A stretch of 64,000 nucleotides of DNA, from positions 4,464,001 through 4,528,000 of the forward strand of contig NZ_CP102486.1 of NCBI RefSeq assembly GCF_026261605.1, read 5' to 3'. The notes below the pieces were generated by a model. The model made no database searches, had not been told where the DNA came from, and was given only the letters and a program-made list of their open reading frames with translations. Origin of the DNA: Dechloromonas sp. A34. GTDB lineage: Bacteria; Pseudomonadota; Gammaproteobacteria; Burkholderiales; Rhodocyclaceae. The translations under genes were made by a program, and so were the position numbers. Shown here piece by piece: positions 1 to 9,531 of this stretch (position 1 is its first letter; every line of letters begins with the position of its first letter).

Positions 1-209
1 TTGGTGACCTCCGGCCCGGAAGCGAATTTCTTTTGCAGCTCCTTGAGTTTGCTGTGGTCGACGGTGCTTTTGCTCGCCGCCTTTGGCGTCTTCGCCGGCA
101 CCGGCACGGTGGCCGGGGCGACCGGCGGCGGCGTGCTGCCCCAGGCCGTGCTCCACGCCAATATGGCGCCGAGCAGGCCGGCGGCCAACCATGTTTTTTT
201 CTGGCTCAT
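1..209 (-). CDS. Octaheme tetrathionate-reductase-family cytochrome c, N-terminal part only
   Basis: The gene runs off the left edge; only about 69 residues are visible. They show a signal peptide (short basic start, then a hydrophobic stretch to about residue 24), an Ala/Pro-rich linker, and then the segment DHSKLKELQKKFASGPEVT. That segment matches, from memory, what precedes the first haem motif in octaheme tetrathionate-reductase-type periplasmic cytochromes. No CXXCH motif is inside the window, so the family call is inferred from this N-terminal signature. The start ATG has an AGGAG ribosome site 7 bases upstream. The DUF302 gene lies 25 bp upstream in the same direction, so the two are probably co-transcribed. 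Confidence 0.6.
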   Translation of the reverse strand, partial: MSQKKTWLAAGLLGAILAWSTAWGSTPPPVAPATVPVPAKTPKAASKSTVDHSKLKELQKKFASGPEVT

Positions 210-234
210 GATGATCTCCTCGGCACCGCTACGG

Positions 235-780
235 TCAGCAACCAGCCGCCGCGCCGGAGCCGCTGCCGCCCTCGCCGCCCATCTTGGGAACGATCAGCGG
301 CGGCGCCGGCTGGCTCGGGTCCATCACCAGGAACTTCTGCTGGTCGACCACCACCTTGGCCATGATGTCGCCGACCATCGACCCGAACAGGCTTCCGATC
401 AGGCCGGCATTCAGGTAGCCGATATAGACCTTGCCGTCGTTTTTCTTGTAGACGGAAATCTTGCAGGGCATCAACAGGGAAAGAAAACGCACCGCATCGT
501 CCTTGAGGATCGGGCCGGAATACTTGGTACTGCAGGCCTCGATCAGCAGCACTGGCAGCACGTTGCCGCCATCGGCCTCAACCGGCTTGGCCGGGTTGCG
601 CAGGCCTGAGATCGACCAGCCGTTGCCCGCCGCCTGAATATTTTTCTGAATGCGGGCCGTCGTTTCCTCGACGCTGAATGGACTCACCTGCTCCGAGAAC
701 ATCAGGCCGCCGATACTGTTCCAGGCAACACCCAGGGCAAGGACCGCCCCGAGCAAAAAAGCGCTAACGAGCTTCAACAT
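235..780 (-). CDS. DUF302 family protein with N-terminal membrane anchor
   Basis: The protein has 181 residues when read from the ATG preceded by GGAGGAGG; an upstream in-frame start lacks such a site. Residues 1-25 form a hydrophobic anchor or signal segment. The body (VEETTARIQKNIQAAG, then VLPVLLIEACSTKYSG, then MPCKISVYKKNDGKVYIGYLN) follows the DUF302 pattern. The C-terminus is Gly/Ser/Ala-rich and ends in Cys. DUF302 proteins have no settled function, though they often sit beside redox or sulfur genes. Its neighbour here is a multihaem cytochrome start, which suggests a periplasmic accessory role; that is inference. Confidence 0.75.
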   Translation of the reverse strand: MLKLVSAFLLGAVLALGVAWNSIGGLMFSEQVSPFSVEETTARIQKNIQAAGNGWSISGLRNPAKPVEADGGNVLPVLLIEACSTKYSGPILKDDAVRFLSLLMPCKISVYKKNDGKVYIGYLNAGLIGSLFGSMVGDIMAKVVVDQQKFLVMDPSQPAPPLIVPKMGGEGGSGSGAAAGC

Positions 781-1031
781 TTGAATACCTCCTCCAGGAT
801 TCGCAAGAACTACCGTGCTGACCTTCAAGGTCTTATTAGAGCTATATTAGAATCAGCTTATTTATTAATGTTTAATTAATCAACTGATTTTTTGCACAGC
901 AGGGAAATCGTCGCGACGCGGGGCCGCCGATGCGAAAGCGCGGAAGAATTCGCCGGGATCAATCGGCGAAGGGCGTCACCAGCCAGATTTACCAGATTGG
1001 CGTCGCGACCGGGGCAAGCCCGGCAAATCGA
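781..1031. other. AT-rich intergenic region upstream of the DUF302/cytochrome operon
   Basis: This stretch is markedly richer in A and T than its surroundings between 830 and 895. It contains ATTAAT-N5-ATTAAT at 864-880. It probably holds the promoter of the minus-strand DUF302/cytochrome operon. No gene was recognised. Confidence 0.4.
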
Positions 1032-2350
1032 TCAGTTCTCGCGACTGTCGTGTAGTTTGCGATACAAGGTTCGCTGGCTGATGCCCAGCCGGCCGGCCAG
1101 CCCGGCCAGGTCGCTGCCCGGTTGATTCCTCACCCACTCGAGGTAACGCTTTTCCAGCGTGGACAGATCGACGACTTCGTTGAGCTGGAAAGCGCCACTG
1201 GCCGAAGGCAGCCCGGGGGCAGGTCGTCAGTGATCTCGATCAAATGCGGCAGATCGATGGTATCGCCATCGGCCAACAAGGAGGCCCGCTCTATCAGGTT
1301 GCGCAATTCGCGAATATTGCCGCTGTAACGACGTCCGCTCAGCCAGCGCAACGCCGCCGGCGAGAAGCTGCGCTTCCGCTTGCGATCGACCCGATCAAGC
1401 AGGGAAATGGCCAGCAGCGGAATGTCCTCGGCACGTTCATGCAGGGCCGGCGTGTGAATCGGAAAGGTATTGATGCGGAAATAGAGATCGCGCCGGAAGC
1501 TCTCGTCCTCGACCATGGCCCGCAGATCACGGTGGGTGGCGGTAATCAGTCGAAAGTCGACGGGCAACCAGTCGAGGCCGCCGACCCGCCGATAGGTACC
1601 GGTTTCGAGCAGGCGCAACAGCTTGACCTGCAGGGAAAGCGGCAGCTCGCCAATTTCGTCGAGAAACAGCGTCCCGCCGCTGGCCGCTTCGACCAGCCCT
1701 TGCTTGCGGTGAGCGGCGCCGGTGAAGGCTCCCTTTTCGTAGCCGAACAACTCGCTCTCGAACAGCGTCTCGGTCATTCCGGCACAGTCGACCGCTACAA
1801 ACGGCCCGTCCTCGCGCGCGCTGGCCTCGTGGATGGCCTGGGCGACCAGTTCCTTGCCGGTCCCGGTTTCACCGAGCAGCACGACGGCGGCGTCCGAATT
1901 GGCGACGCGCAGCACCTTGGCCAGCATGGCGACGAAGGCCGGCGAACGGCCGACCAGACCCTGCGCCGCCGCCCGGCTGCTGGCCTGGCGGACGACGCGC
2001 AGGGTCTCGACGAAATAGACAATCTGCCCCTGATCGTCGCGGATCGGCGTCGTTTCGACATCGACGTGCTCCTCGCCGCGCGGCGTGTGGTGCACATGCA
2101 AGACCCGCTGTGGCGAACCTGCATCGAGACTTTGCTTGAGCGGGCAGGATTCGCCGGCCTGGTCGCAAGGCACCGAAAAATGATGCGAAACCTCGTAACA
2201 GGTGCGTCCGACGATCGGCGCAGCGCCGCCAAAATCCCTTATATAGGCGGCATTGGCCGCGACGATGCGGTAGTCCGCATTCATCACGATGCGCGGCTCG
2301 GGCAGGCCATCGAGAAAGGACAGCAGCTCGCTGAGAAAATGGGCGGTCAT
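1032..2350 (-). CDS. Sigma54-dependent PAS/AAA+ transcriptional regulator, frameshifted near the 3' end
   Basis: Domains in order: a PAS domain (about residues 5-125) with several cysteines ([12 protein letters not shown], then [10 protein letters not shown]), a sigma54-interacting AAA+ domain (GETGTGKE Walker A, GAFTGA loop, [11 protein letters not shown]alker B) and a C-terminal Fis-type helix-turn-helix. As written, the frame breaks in the G run at 1215-1219 and stops at 1130. Adding one G restores a 439-residue protein ending in [18 protein letters not shown], so the DNA-binding helix is present in the other frame down to 1032. The start ATG at 2350 fits the PAS beginning; an upstream in-frame start at 2395 is less likely. 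It should be a bacterial enhancer-binding protein that activates RpoN promoters in response to a ligand or redox signal. The target is unknown; it is divergent from ccoG. Confidence 0.8.
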
Positions 2351-2702
2351 GTCAGATTTGGCACCATTGATAATCCGAATTGCCAATAGTGGCACAAACA
2401 GCAGCTCTGCAACAAATGACCGGCCACAAGAAAGCGCTTAAGCGCTTGATTTAATTGCCCGCCGCGGCGCCGCGCCAGTCAGGCACACATCTTGTTAATG
2501 GATATATAGGAAACCGGTGATATTCTCCTAGACACAGCACTTTCCGACTTTTTTGTCAGGTGGTGCCGGGTAGCCGGATGCAGTCCGCATGTATCTCCCC
2601 TTAGTTCGCCCCGCAGGCAAGCTTGATGCGGGCGGGCTACCGAAGGCAGCAGGTACGCCGGTTTCCGACCTTTCTTCGATTCGCAGCCAGACAAGAGATG
2701 CA
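2351..2702. other. Divergent intergenic region between the sigma54 regulator and ccoG
   Basis: About 350 bp without a supported gene. It holds a perfect 16-bp palindrome at 2432-2447. The short ORFs in this stretch have no ribosome site or family likeness. It should carry the promoters of both divergent genes, but I could not pick a clear -35/-10 pair. Confidence 0.4.
2432..2447. promoter_or_regulatory. Perfect 16-bp palindrome, candidate operator
   Basis: AAGCGCTTAAGCGCTT equals its own reverse complement. It lies about 80 bp upstream of the regulator start and 255 bp upstream of ccoG. It could bind a dimeric regulator; no known consensus was matched. Confidence 0.3.
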
Positions 2703-4112
2703 ATGAGCCAGCCAGAAACAAGCCAGCAGCAGGAACCACAAAAGGTTTCGTTCTACGAAAAGCGCAAGACCATTTACGCCAAGGGCGTGCGCGGCGTTTT
2801 CGACAATTGGCGGATTGCCCTGGTCGTCTTCACGCAGGTTCTGTTCTACGTTACCCCGTGGCTGCAATGGAACGATCGCCAGGCCTTTCTGCTGCACCTG
2901 GTCGAACGCAAGTTCTACATTTTCGGTCTGGTCTTCTGGCCGCAGGACGTCATCTACCTGTCGGCCCTGCTGATCGTCTCGGCTTACGGCCTGTTTCTGG
3001 TCACCGCCATCGCCGGCCGTCTGTTCTGCGGCTACGCCTGCCCGCAGACGGTCTATACCCAGATGTTCATGTGGATCGAAAACTGGGTCGAAGGGCCGCG
3101 CAACGACCGCATCAAGCTCGACAAGGGGCCGCTCGATGCCCGCAAGTTCCGCATCAAGGCGACCAAGCACCTGCTCTGGGGCATCCTCGCGCTATGGACA
3201 GGCTTTACGCTAGTCTGCTATTTCACGCCGGTCACCGAACTGATGGAGTCGGTACGCACCAACAACCTGAGCGGCTGGGAAACCTTCTGGATCTTCTTCT
3301 ACGGCGGCTTCACCTATCTGATGGCGGGTTTCATGCGCGAGCAGGTGTGCAAGCACATGTGCCCCTACGCCCGCTTCCAGAGCGTGATGTTCGACCCGGA
3401 CACGCTGATCATCACCTATGACCCGGAACGCGGCGAACCCCGCGGAACGCGCAAGAAAGGCGTCGACATCAAGACCGCCGGCCTCGGCGACTGCATCGAT
3501 TGCGGCCTCTGCGTCCAGGTCTGCCCGACCGGCATCGACATCCGCAACGGCCTGCAATACGAGTGCATCGGCTGTGCTGCCTGTATCGACGTCTGCGATC
3601 AGGTGATGGACAAGATGAGCTACCCGCGCGGCCTGGTCCGCTACTCGACCGAATCGGCGATGGCCAAGCACCTGACGCGCCAGGAAATTCTCGCCCACGT
3701 CGTACGCCCGCGCATCCTGCTTTATACGGCAATCCTGGTGCTGATTACCGGCATCACCGTGTGGTCCCTGGCGACGCGCATTCCGCTCAAGGTCGACATC
3801 ATCCGCGACCGTTCGACGCTGGCCCGCGAAGCCGACGATGGCCGCATCGAGAACATCTACATGCTGCAAATCATGAATACCGAGGAGCAGTCGCACCGCT
3901 ACAAGATCACGGTCGACGGCCTGCCGGACGTCGAGATTGATGGCGCCAACGAAGTCGAAGTCCCCCCTGCCACGCTGCAATCCTTCAATACCGTCGTCCG
4001 GGTCCCGCCCGAAGCCGGCAAGAAGGGCGCCAACCAGATCCACTTCACGATCGAGGCTCAGGACAACCCCGACATCAAGGTTCGCGAGAAAGCATCTTTC
4101 CTTCTGCCCTGA
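2703..4112 (+). CDS. ccoG: Cytochrome c oxidase accessory protein CcoG (FixG/RdxA)
   Basis: The protein has 469 residues from the ATG that begins MSQPETSQQQEP; the open frame extends further upstream without family likeness. It is a membrane ferredoxin-like protein needed for copper delivery to cbb3-type oxidase. It has several membrane segments between about residues 40 and 230 and the GRLFCGYACPQTVYTQ loop. Two 4Fe-4S clusters follow (CIDCGLCVQVCPTGIDI and CIGCAACIDVCDQ), then a last membrane segment near residue 350 and a C-terminal Ig-like periplasmic domain. The ccoNOPQ genes are not beside it. A strong terminator follows. Confidence 0.95.
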   Translation: MSQPETSQQQEPQKVSFYEKRKTIYAKGVRGVFDNWRIALVVFTQVLFYVTPWLQWNDRQAFLLHLVERKFYIFGLVFWPQDVIYLSALLIVSAYGLFLVTAIAGRLFCGYACPQTVYTQMFMWIENWVEGPRNDRIKLDKGPLDARKFRIKATKHLLWGILALWTGFTLVCYFTPVTELMESVRTNNLSGWETFWIFFYGGFTYLMAGFMREQVCKHMCPYARFQSVMFDPDTLIITYDPERGEPRGTRKKGVDIKTAGLGDCIDCGLCVQVCPTGIDIRNGLQYECIGCAACIDVCDQVMDKMSYPRGLVRYSTESAMAKHLTRQEILAHVVRPRILLYTAILVLITGITVWSLATRIPLKVDIIRDRSTLAREADDGRIENIYMLQIMNTEEQSHRYKITVDGLPDVEIDGANEVEVPPATLQSFNTVVRVPPEAGKKGANQIHFTIEAQDNPDIKVREKASFLLP

Positions 4113-5034
4113 GGCATTTGGGGCAGACTCCGCTTGGGCGGGAGCTTGGTCTCCCGCCCTTTTTTCGTTCCGACGATCCGTCGTCGCCAGCGAACGCCCG
4201 CCCGAGGAAATTCTTCACGGCCTCGATCTGCTGCCCGATGTCGCCGTAGTCGTCATGACTCCCCGGCACCAGCAGCAATTCGACCGCAGCCCCGACCCGC
4301 GCCGCGTAGATCGCGTGGGCTTCGCTGACTGGCACTGTCGCATCCGCCATACCGTGGACCAGCAATACCGGGCAGGCGACGCGGGCAATCGTCCGGCACG
4401 GCGCGATGTCGTCGAAGCGGTAGCCGATCACGCGCTGGACGTAGCCCAGGATGTAGGCGCCGAACGGCCGGTAGGGAATGCGCTTGGCGGCCAGCCAGCG
4501 GCGCATCATCGCTGCCGGATGGGCAAAAGCCGCGACACTGACGACGGCGCGTAAAGCCGGCTGGCGCGCGGCGACGAGCAGCGCCGCACCGGCGCCGACC
4601 GAATGGCCGATCACCCCCAGCCGGGTGGCATCGACTTCCGCCTGCTGCGCCAGCCAGGCCAGGGCGGCTTCGATGTCTTCGGAAAAACGCGGCAGCGAGG
4701 CGAAGCTGTCTTCATCGCTCCGCCCATGACAACGGGCATCGACCAGCAATAGGGCGTAGCCGGCCGCGTGTAGCGGCGCCGCCAGCGGCAGCATCATTTC
4801 GGCGTTGCCGCTCCAGCCATGCATGACGACCAGCGCCGGAGCCCGCTCGCCGGCCGGGATGAACCAAGCAAACAGGTTCTTGCCATTGGTTGTCGGCAGA
4901 CTGACTTCGCGCCACGGCAAGCCGCTCGGCTCGCCGCTCTCGACCACACGCTCGGCACGCAGGGCGCGCCGGATGCCGAAATTCAGTCCGGCAAAGCCGC
5001 CGGCCAGCACGGGTAGCCACCACAGCCAGCCCAT
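4075..5034 (-). CDS. Alpha/beta hydrolase family protein
   Basis: The 319-residue frame has an N-terminal hydrophobic segment, an oxyanion-side HGWSGN motif, the nucleophile elbow GHSVGAG, an acid residue in HGMADATVP and a histidine in VPGSHDDYG. Together these form a full Ser-Asp-His set. The substrate is unknown. The last 40 or so residues (after FLGRAFAG) are low in likeness to the family, run through the ccoG terminator and overlap the ccoG 3' end by 38 bp. The real C-terminus may therefore be shorter or altered by a base error. It ends 9 bp after the start side of tehA and probably shares its transcript. Confidence 0.8.
   Translation of the reverse strand: MGWLWWLPVLAGGFAGLNFGIRRALRAERVVESGEPSGLPWREVSLPTTNGKNLFAWFIPAGERAPALVVMHGWSGNAEMMLPLAAPLHAAGYALLLVDARCHGRSDEDSFASLPRFSEDIEAALAWLAQQAEVDATRLGVIGHSVGAGAALLVAARQPALRAVVSVAAFAHPAAMMRRWLAAKRIPYRPFGAYILGYVQRVIGYRFDDIAPCRTIARVACPVLLVHGMADATVPVSEAHAIYAARVGAAVELLLVPGSHDDYGDIGQQIEAVKNFLGRAFAGDDGSSERKKGGRPSSRPSGVCPKCLRAEGKMLSREP
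4136..4165 (+). terminator. Rho-independent terminator of ccoG
   Basis: A nine-base stem GGGCGGGAG / CTCCCGCCC with a six-base loop is followed by six T. It lies 24 bp after the ccoG stop and inside the apparent 3' end of the convergent hydrolase frame. Confidence 0.85.
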
Positions 5035-5043
5035 GGCGTCGAC

Positions 5044-6082
5044 TCAGGGATGCGGCTGAAAAATGGTGCCACTGGCGACACCGCGGGCGGTACGTAGTGC
5101 GGTGACCGCCCACAGCACGCAGAGCAGCAGCCAGGCGGCAACGCCGATCGCCAACGGACTGCCCCAACCCAACAGCTGGTTCAGGCGCAGGCTCTCAGCG
5201 ACAAAGGCCCCGACCGGGAAGGTGAATCCCCACCACGAGAGCGCGAAGGGCAATTGCCCGGCGGCGCGTGCCGCCAGCGTCAGCAGGATAGCCATTACCA
5301 GCCACCAGACACCGAAGCCCCAGACCAGCAACATCAGCACGGTCGCCGCCTCGCGCGCCGCCGGAAACGGCAGTTGTTCGAGCAGATTCATCAGGCTGAC
5401 CGGGATGACGCCGATCGGTGCCAGATGAATCCAGATCGTTGGCGTCAGCATGCCTTGGGCCGGCTTGTGCAGATACTTGCGCTGAAAGGTCAGGCCAAGC
5501 AGCGCCAGGTACATCATGCTGCCCGCCCCAGGCCGATGACGTTGATGGTCAGCGCCCATTCGCGCAGCGCGCCATCCATGTGGGCGAGCAGGGGTGCCCC
5601 GGCCAGCGGCATGACGACCAGACCGACAGCGGGGATGAAATTGGCCGGTGTCACGTGATCGAGTCCGACGTGCTCGCCACTGAACATCAGGAAGAGCACG
5701 CTAAAGCTGAAGACGAAATGCAGGCCGACCCCGAGCCACCACAGCGTCAGCGCGACCCCGGTCCATGAGGTAAAGGCCAGCCACTGGGCGGCCAGCACCA
5801 GCAGCGCAATCGAAAAGGTCGGATAGAAATTGGCCTGCACCGGATGATGCATGGTCTGCATGGCCGCCGGACGGAAGCGCAACCAGCGGGTCAGCCAGGG
5901 CAGCGCCAGAATCACGAAGAGCAGACTGTTGAACCAGTGCAACAGTTCGGCAGGCAGAGCCAGCGCCGGCCATTGCCGGGCCAGACCGTGGGTGGTCAGG
6001 GCGAGCACGCCGGTCCCCATCACGGCGGCAAACCAGCCGGGGCGAAGCTGCGGGAAATATCGGAATAACGTGGATAGGCCAT
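5044..6082 (-). CDS. TehA/SLAC1 (TDT) family transporter, broken by two single-base frameshifts
   Basis: Two overlapping frames together make one protein of the tellurite-resistance/dicarboxylate (TDT, SLAC1-like) family with about ten membrane helices. Adding one base to the C run at 5526-5529 joins the halves through VIGLGAGSMMYLALLG. Adding one base to the G run at 6039-6042 joins the ATG at 6082 to FAPGWFAAVMGTGVLAL, a family-typical start. With both corrections the gene is 346 codons plus stop. Without the second, the frame has no ATG and only a GTG at 6023. The substrate is not predictable from sequence: C4-dicarboxylate, sulfite or tellurite-type anions are the family options. Confidence 0.8.
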
Positions 6083-6218
6083 GGCGCCGCTTCTAAATAT
6101 TAGATTTTTCTTATTTTAATCGATCGACTTCGGCAACGCTGAACCATTCACCGGATGGCAAATCCAAATCTTCAAGTCGTCACCCAGTCAGCGAGACCAA
6201 AAAATAGAGGGGGTAAGC

Positions 6219-6461
6219 ATGCGAACCAAACGCGAAGCACGAGACAGCGCCGACCGGCGCCAGGAAGAACTGGGGCCACCGCAGGGCTGGAAGGATCGGC
6301 GACGCCGGACCGAACGCCGGATGCCGGAAATCAACGAATACGTGGTTTCGGAATCGGAATGGCTGAGTTACTTTGGCGCCGTCAGGTCGGCCCTGGTGCC
6401 GGCCAATACGCTGGCCACCGGCGAAGTCGCCGCCGACATCTTCGACCGCATCCGCAACTGA
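6219..6461 (+). CDS. Small hypothetical protein, 80 residues
   Basis: The ATG is preceded by a GGGGG ribosome site. The protein is very basic in its first half (KREARDSADRRQEE, then DRRRRTERRMPE), followed by EYVVSESEWLSYFGAVR. There is no membrane segment and no family I recognise. It sits between the divergent tehA and the convergent S4-domain gene. It could be a small nucleic-acid-binding protein because of its charge, but that is a guess. Confidence 0.55.
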   Translation: MRTKREARDSADRRQEELGPPQGWKDRRRRTERRMPEINEYVVSESEWLSYFGAVRSALVPANTLATGEVAADIFDRIRN

Positions 6462-6465
6462 GACC

Positions 6466-6681
6466 TTACTCGGCCACCAGGTCGACGGTTTCCCCGGCAA
6501 AACTCACCGTCTGACCCGGACGTAGCTTGGCGCGTTTCCGGGTATCGACCACGGCGTCGACCCGCACTCGCCCTTCGGCGATGGCAGCGTGGGCGGCGCC
6601 ACCCGACTCGCACAGACCAGTCGCCTTGAGCAGTTGGTCGAGCTGGATATAGTCGCCGCGCACGGCAAAGCGGATGGTCAT
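6466..6681 (-). CDS. S4-domain RNA-binding protein (YbcJ-like)
   Basis: At 71 residues this is essentially a single S4 fold: IQLDQLLKATGLCESGGAAH, then EGRVRVDAVVDTRKRAKLRPG, then VSFAGETVDLV. It matches small RNA-binding proteins of the YbcJ type in length and motif order. These bind structured RNA and may act in ribosome or tRNA maturation. It ends 4 bp from the convergent small gene. Confidence 0.8.
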   Translation of the reverse strand: MTIRFAVRGDYIQLDQLLKATGLCESGGAAHAAIAEGRVRVDAVVDTRKRAKLRPGQTVSFAGETVDLVAE

Positions 6682-6969
6682 GTTTTATCCTTTCTGTATC
6701 GGTTGGCCCCGACATGCTCGATCAGCGCCAGGGTGATGATTTTTCGCTGCCATCGGCCAGCCGGACAATGAGCAAAGCCATTCCGGCAACGCGCGCATTG
6801 TATCGGGTTATCGATTTTTGCTGCCGGCAGCACGGCTGAAATGCCCATTAACAGTGCATGGTTTCTCAAATGGCACCAGCACGGCGCAAAAACGTCATAA
6901 AACGCCGGATCGAGGCGGGTACGCTACTTGCTGTAGTACCTACCTGATCATTCAGCTTTCCCTCTTGCC

Positions 6970-9531
6970 GTGCATTTCCGTCCCCAACGCCGCCATCCAC
7001 GCAGCATTTCCACCGCTGCCGTCAATCACTCGCGAGTCCTCGACACCCTCGTCAAGAACCTCGAAGGCATGGCCTACCGCTGCCTGCACGACCGTCACTG
7101 GACGATGATTTTCGTCAGCCAGGGATGCCTGGAACTCAGCGGTTACCTCCCCGCCGAAATTGTCGAAAACAACACAGTTTCCTGGGAGGAAATCACCCAT
7201 CCCGACGACCGCAGCCGCGTCCGCGAGTGTATTGAAAGCGCCGTCCGCAGCGGGCAGCGCTTTGCCGTTCAGTACCGGATCGTCACCCAGGCGCAGGAAG
7301 TCAAATGGGTTGCCGAACGCGGCATCGCCATCCGTGACGAGCAAGGCGAGGCAGCGATCGAAGGCTTCATCGAAGACATTACGGCCCGGCGCACGACGCA
7401 GGATGCCCTCGAAGAGGCCGAACTGCGCTACCGCCACATCTTCGAGCACGCCTCCGAGGGCATCTTCCAGTCCACCCGCGACGGACGCTACCTGGCCGCC
7501 AATCCGGCCCTGGCCAGACTCTATGGCTACGCCAGCACCGAGGCGCTGATCGCCGATCTCGCCGATATCGAACGCCGCCTCTATGTCCTGCCCCAGCGTC
7601 GTGACGATTTTCTGCGCCAGATCGAATCCCAGGGCGAAGTGCTGAACTTCGAGTCCGAGGTCTACCGGCAGGACGGCTCGCGCATCTGGATTTCCGAAAA
7701 CGCCCACGCCGTGTACGGGCCAAAGGGCGAATTCATCTGCTACGAAGGCACCGTCCAGGACATTTCGGAACGCAAGCAGTCCGAGGACCATCTGCGCCTG
7801 CTCGCCATGGTCTTCTCGAACAGCAACGAAGCCATCATCGTGACCGATGCCGCCAACCGGATCGTCGCCACCAACCCGGCCTTCACGGCCCTCACTGGCT
7901 ACCAGCCGGACGACGTGATGGGCAAAAACCCGCGCGTCCTCTCGGCCGGCACCACGCCACCCGAAGTCTTCAAGGAAATGTGGGCCTGCCTGCATCGGGA
8001 TGGCGCCTGGCAGGGCGAGTTGTGGGACCGCCGCAAGACCGGCGAAGCCTATCCCAAATGGCTCTCGGTCTCGCTGGTCCGCGACGAGTCGGGGCGGATC
8101 CGCAACCACATCGGCAGCTTCATCGACATTTCGGAACTCAAAGCGACCCAGGAGCGCATCCAGCATCTCGCCCATCACGACACCCTGACCAACCTGCCCA
8201 ACCGTTTCAGCCTGCATGAAAAACTCGAGCAGGCCGTCGCCTTCTGCAAGCGCAACCAGATGCAGCTGGCGCTGATGCTGATCGATCTCGATCGCTTCAA
8301 GACCATCAACGATACCCTCGGCCACCAGGCCGGCGACGAACTGCTGATCCAGGTCGCGCAACGCCTGAGCGGCGCCGTGCGCGACAGCGACATCGTCGCC
8401 CGCCTCGGCGGCGACGAATTCGTCGTCGCCCTGCCCGGCATCACTTCCCCGGCCGACGCCGCCCACCTGGCCGACAAGATCGCCCAGGAAATTTCCGCCC
8501 CCTATCTGATCAACGGCCTGGAACAACGGACCACGCCGAGTATCGGTATCTGCCTCTACCCCGACGACAGCCAGGAAATCGGCGACCTGCTGAAAAACGC
8601 CGACGTCGCGATGTACCACGCCAAGGCCAAGGGGCGGGGCAACTACCAGTTCTTCACCGAAGACATGAACATCGCGACGACCGAACGCATGAGCCTCGAG
8701 TCCGACTTGCGTCTGGCCCTGGCGCGCGGCGAGTTCCTGTTGCATTACCAGCCGCAGCTCGACTTGCGCAGCGGCACCATCGTCGGCGTCGAGGCCCTGA
8801 TCCGCTGGCAGCATCCTACCCGGGGCCTGGTCCCGCCCGGCGACTTCATCCCGATTGCCGAGGAAAGCGGGATGATCGCGGCGATCGGCGACTGGGTGCT
8901 GGAAGAGGCCTGCCGCCAGCTCAAGGCCTGGCAGGTCAGGGGCATCGCCCACATCCGCATGTCGATCAATCTGAGCTCCGGGCAGTTCCTCGACAAGACG
9001 CTGCCGGCCCGCATCCACCAATTGTTGGCGAGCAACCATCTGAGCGCCGACCTGCTCGACCTCGAAGTCACGGAATCGATGTCCATGGCCTCCCCGGACG
9101 AATCGATCAGCGTCATGAAGACGCTGCGCGCCAGCGGGCTGACCCTGTCGATCGACGATTTCGGCACCGGCTACTCGTCGCTGGCCTATCTCAAGCTGCT
9201 GCCGATCAATACGCTGAAAATCGATCGCTCCTTCGTCAAGGACATCGAATCGGACCCCAACGACGCCGACATCTGCGACGTCACCGTGCTGCTCGCCCAC
9301 AAGCTGGGGCTGGAAGTGGTCGCCGAAGGCGTCGAGACCGAAGCGCAACGCAAATTCCTGCTCAGCATCGGCTGCGAAAAAATCCAGGGCTACCTGATCA
9401 GCAAGCCCCTGCCGGCCGACCAGGCGGAAATGTTCATCCGCAACAATTCGCCGATGTCCGAACTGGGGACTATCGATCTGTGGCCCGACACCGAACCATC
9501 CGAACCAATCCAGGGGCACGTCAATGCGTAA
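6970..9531 (+). CDS. PAS-PAS-PAS-GGDEF-EAL cyclic-di-GMP signalling protein
   Basis: The protein has 853 residues from a GTG start. Three PAS domains (about residues 25-130, 140-265 and 275-400) are each followed by PAC-type EDIT/QDIS/IDIS ends. Then comes a GGDEF domain with an intact active site (GGDEF at about 480-484) and an EAL domain with EALIRW (about 608) and DDFGTGYSS. Both the diguanylate cyclase and the phosphodiesterase signatures look complete. No membrane helix is evident, so it should be a soluble sensor that makes or degrades c-di-GMP. Its stop overlaps the start of the chemoreceptor gene by 8 bp, implying joint expression. Confidence 0.92.
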   Translation: MHFRPQRRHPRSISTAAVNHSRVLDTLVKNLEGMAYRCLHDRHWTMIFVSQGCLELSGYLPAEIVENNTVSWEEITHPDDRSRVRECIESAVRSGQRFAVQYRIVTQAQEVKWVAERGIAIRDEQGEAAIEGFIEDITARRTTQDALEEAELRYRHIFEHASEGIFQSTRDGRYLAANPALARLYGYASTEALIADLADIERRLYVLPQRRDDFLRQIESQGEVLNFESEVYRQDGSRIWISENAHAVYGPKGEFICYEGTVQDISERKQSEDHLRLLAMVFSNSNEAIIVTDAANRIVATNPAFTALTGYQPDDVMGKNPRVLSAGTTPPEVFKEMWACLHRDGAWQGELWDRRKTGEAYPKWLSVSLVRDESGRIRNHIGSFIDISELKATQERIQHLAHHDTLTNLPNRFSLHEKLEQAVAFCKRNQMQLALMLIDLDRFKTINDTLGHQAGDELLIQVAQRLSGAVRDSDIVARLGGDEFVVALPGITSPADAAHLADKIAQEISAPYLINGLEQRTTPSIGICLYPDDSQEIGDLLKNADVAMYHAKAKGRGNYQFFTEDMNIATTERMSLESDLRLALARGEFLLHYQPQLDLRSGTIVGVEALIRWQHPTRGLVPPGDFIPIAEESGMIAAIGDWVLEEACRQLKAWQVRGIAHIRMSINLSSGQFLDKTLPARIHQLLASNHLSADLLDLEVTESMSMASPDESISVMKTLRASGLTLSIDDFGTGYSSLAYLKLLPINTLKIDRSFVKDIESDPNDADICDVTVLLAHKLGLEVVAEGVETEAQRKFLLSIGCEKIQGYLISKPLPADQAEMFIRNNSPMSELGTIDLWPDTEPSEPIQGHVNA

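Noticed and set aside
864..880. ATTAAT-N5-ATTAAT as an FNR/CRP-type site
   Set aside because: It does not match the TTGAT-N4-ATCAA pattern and AT-rich DNA makes such repeats common.
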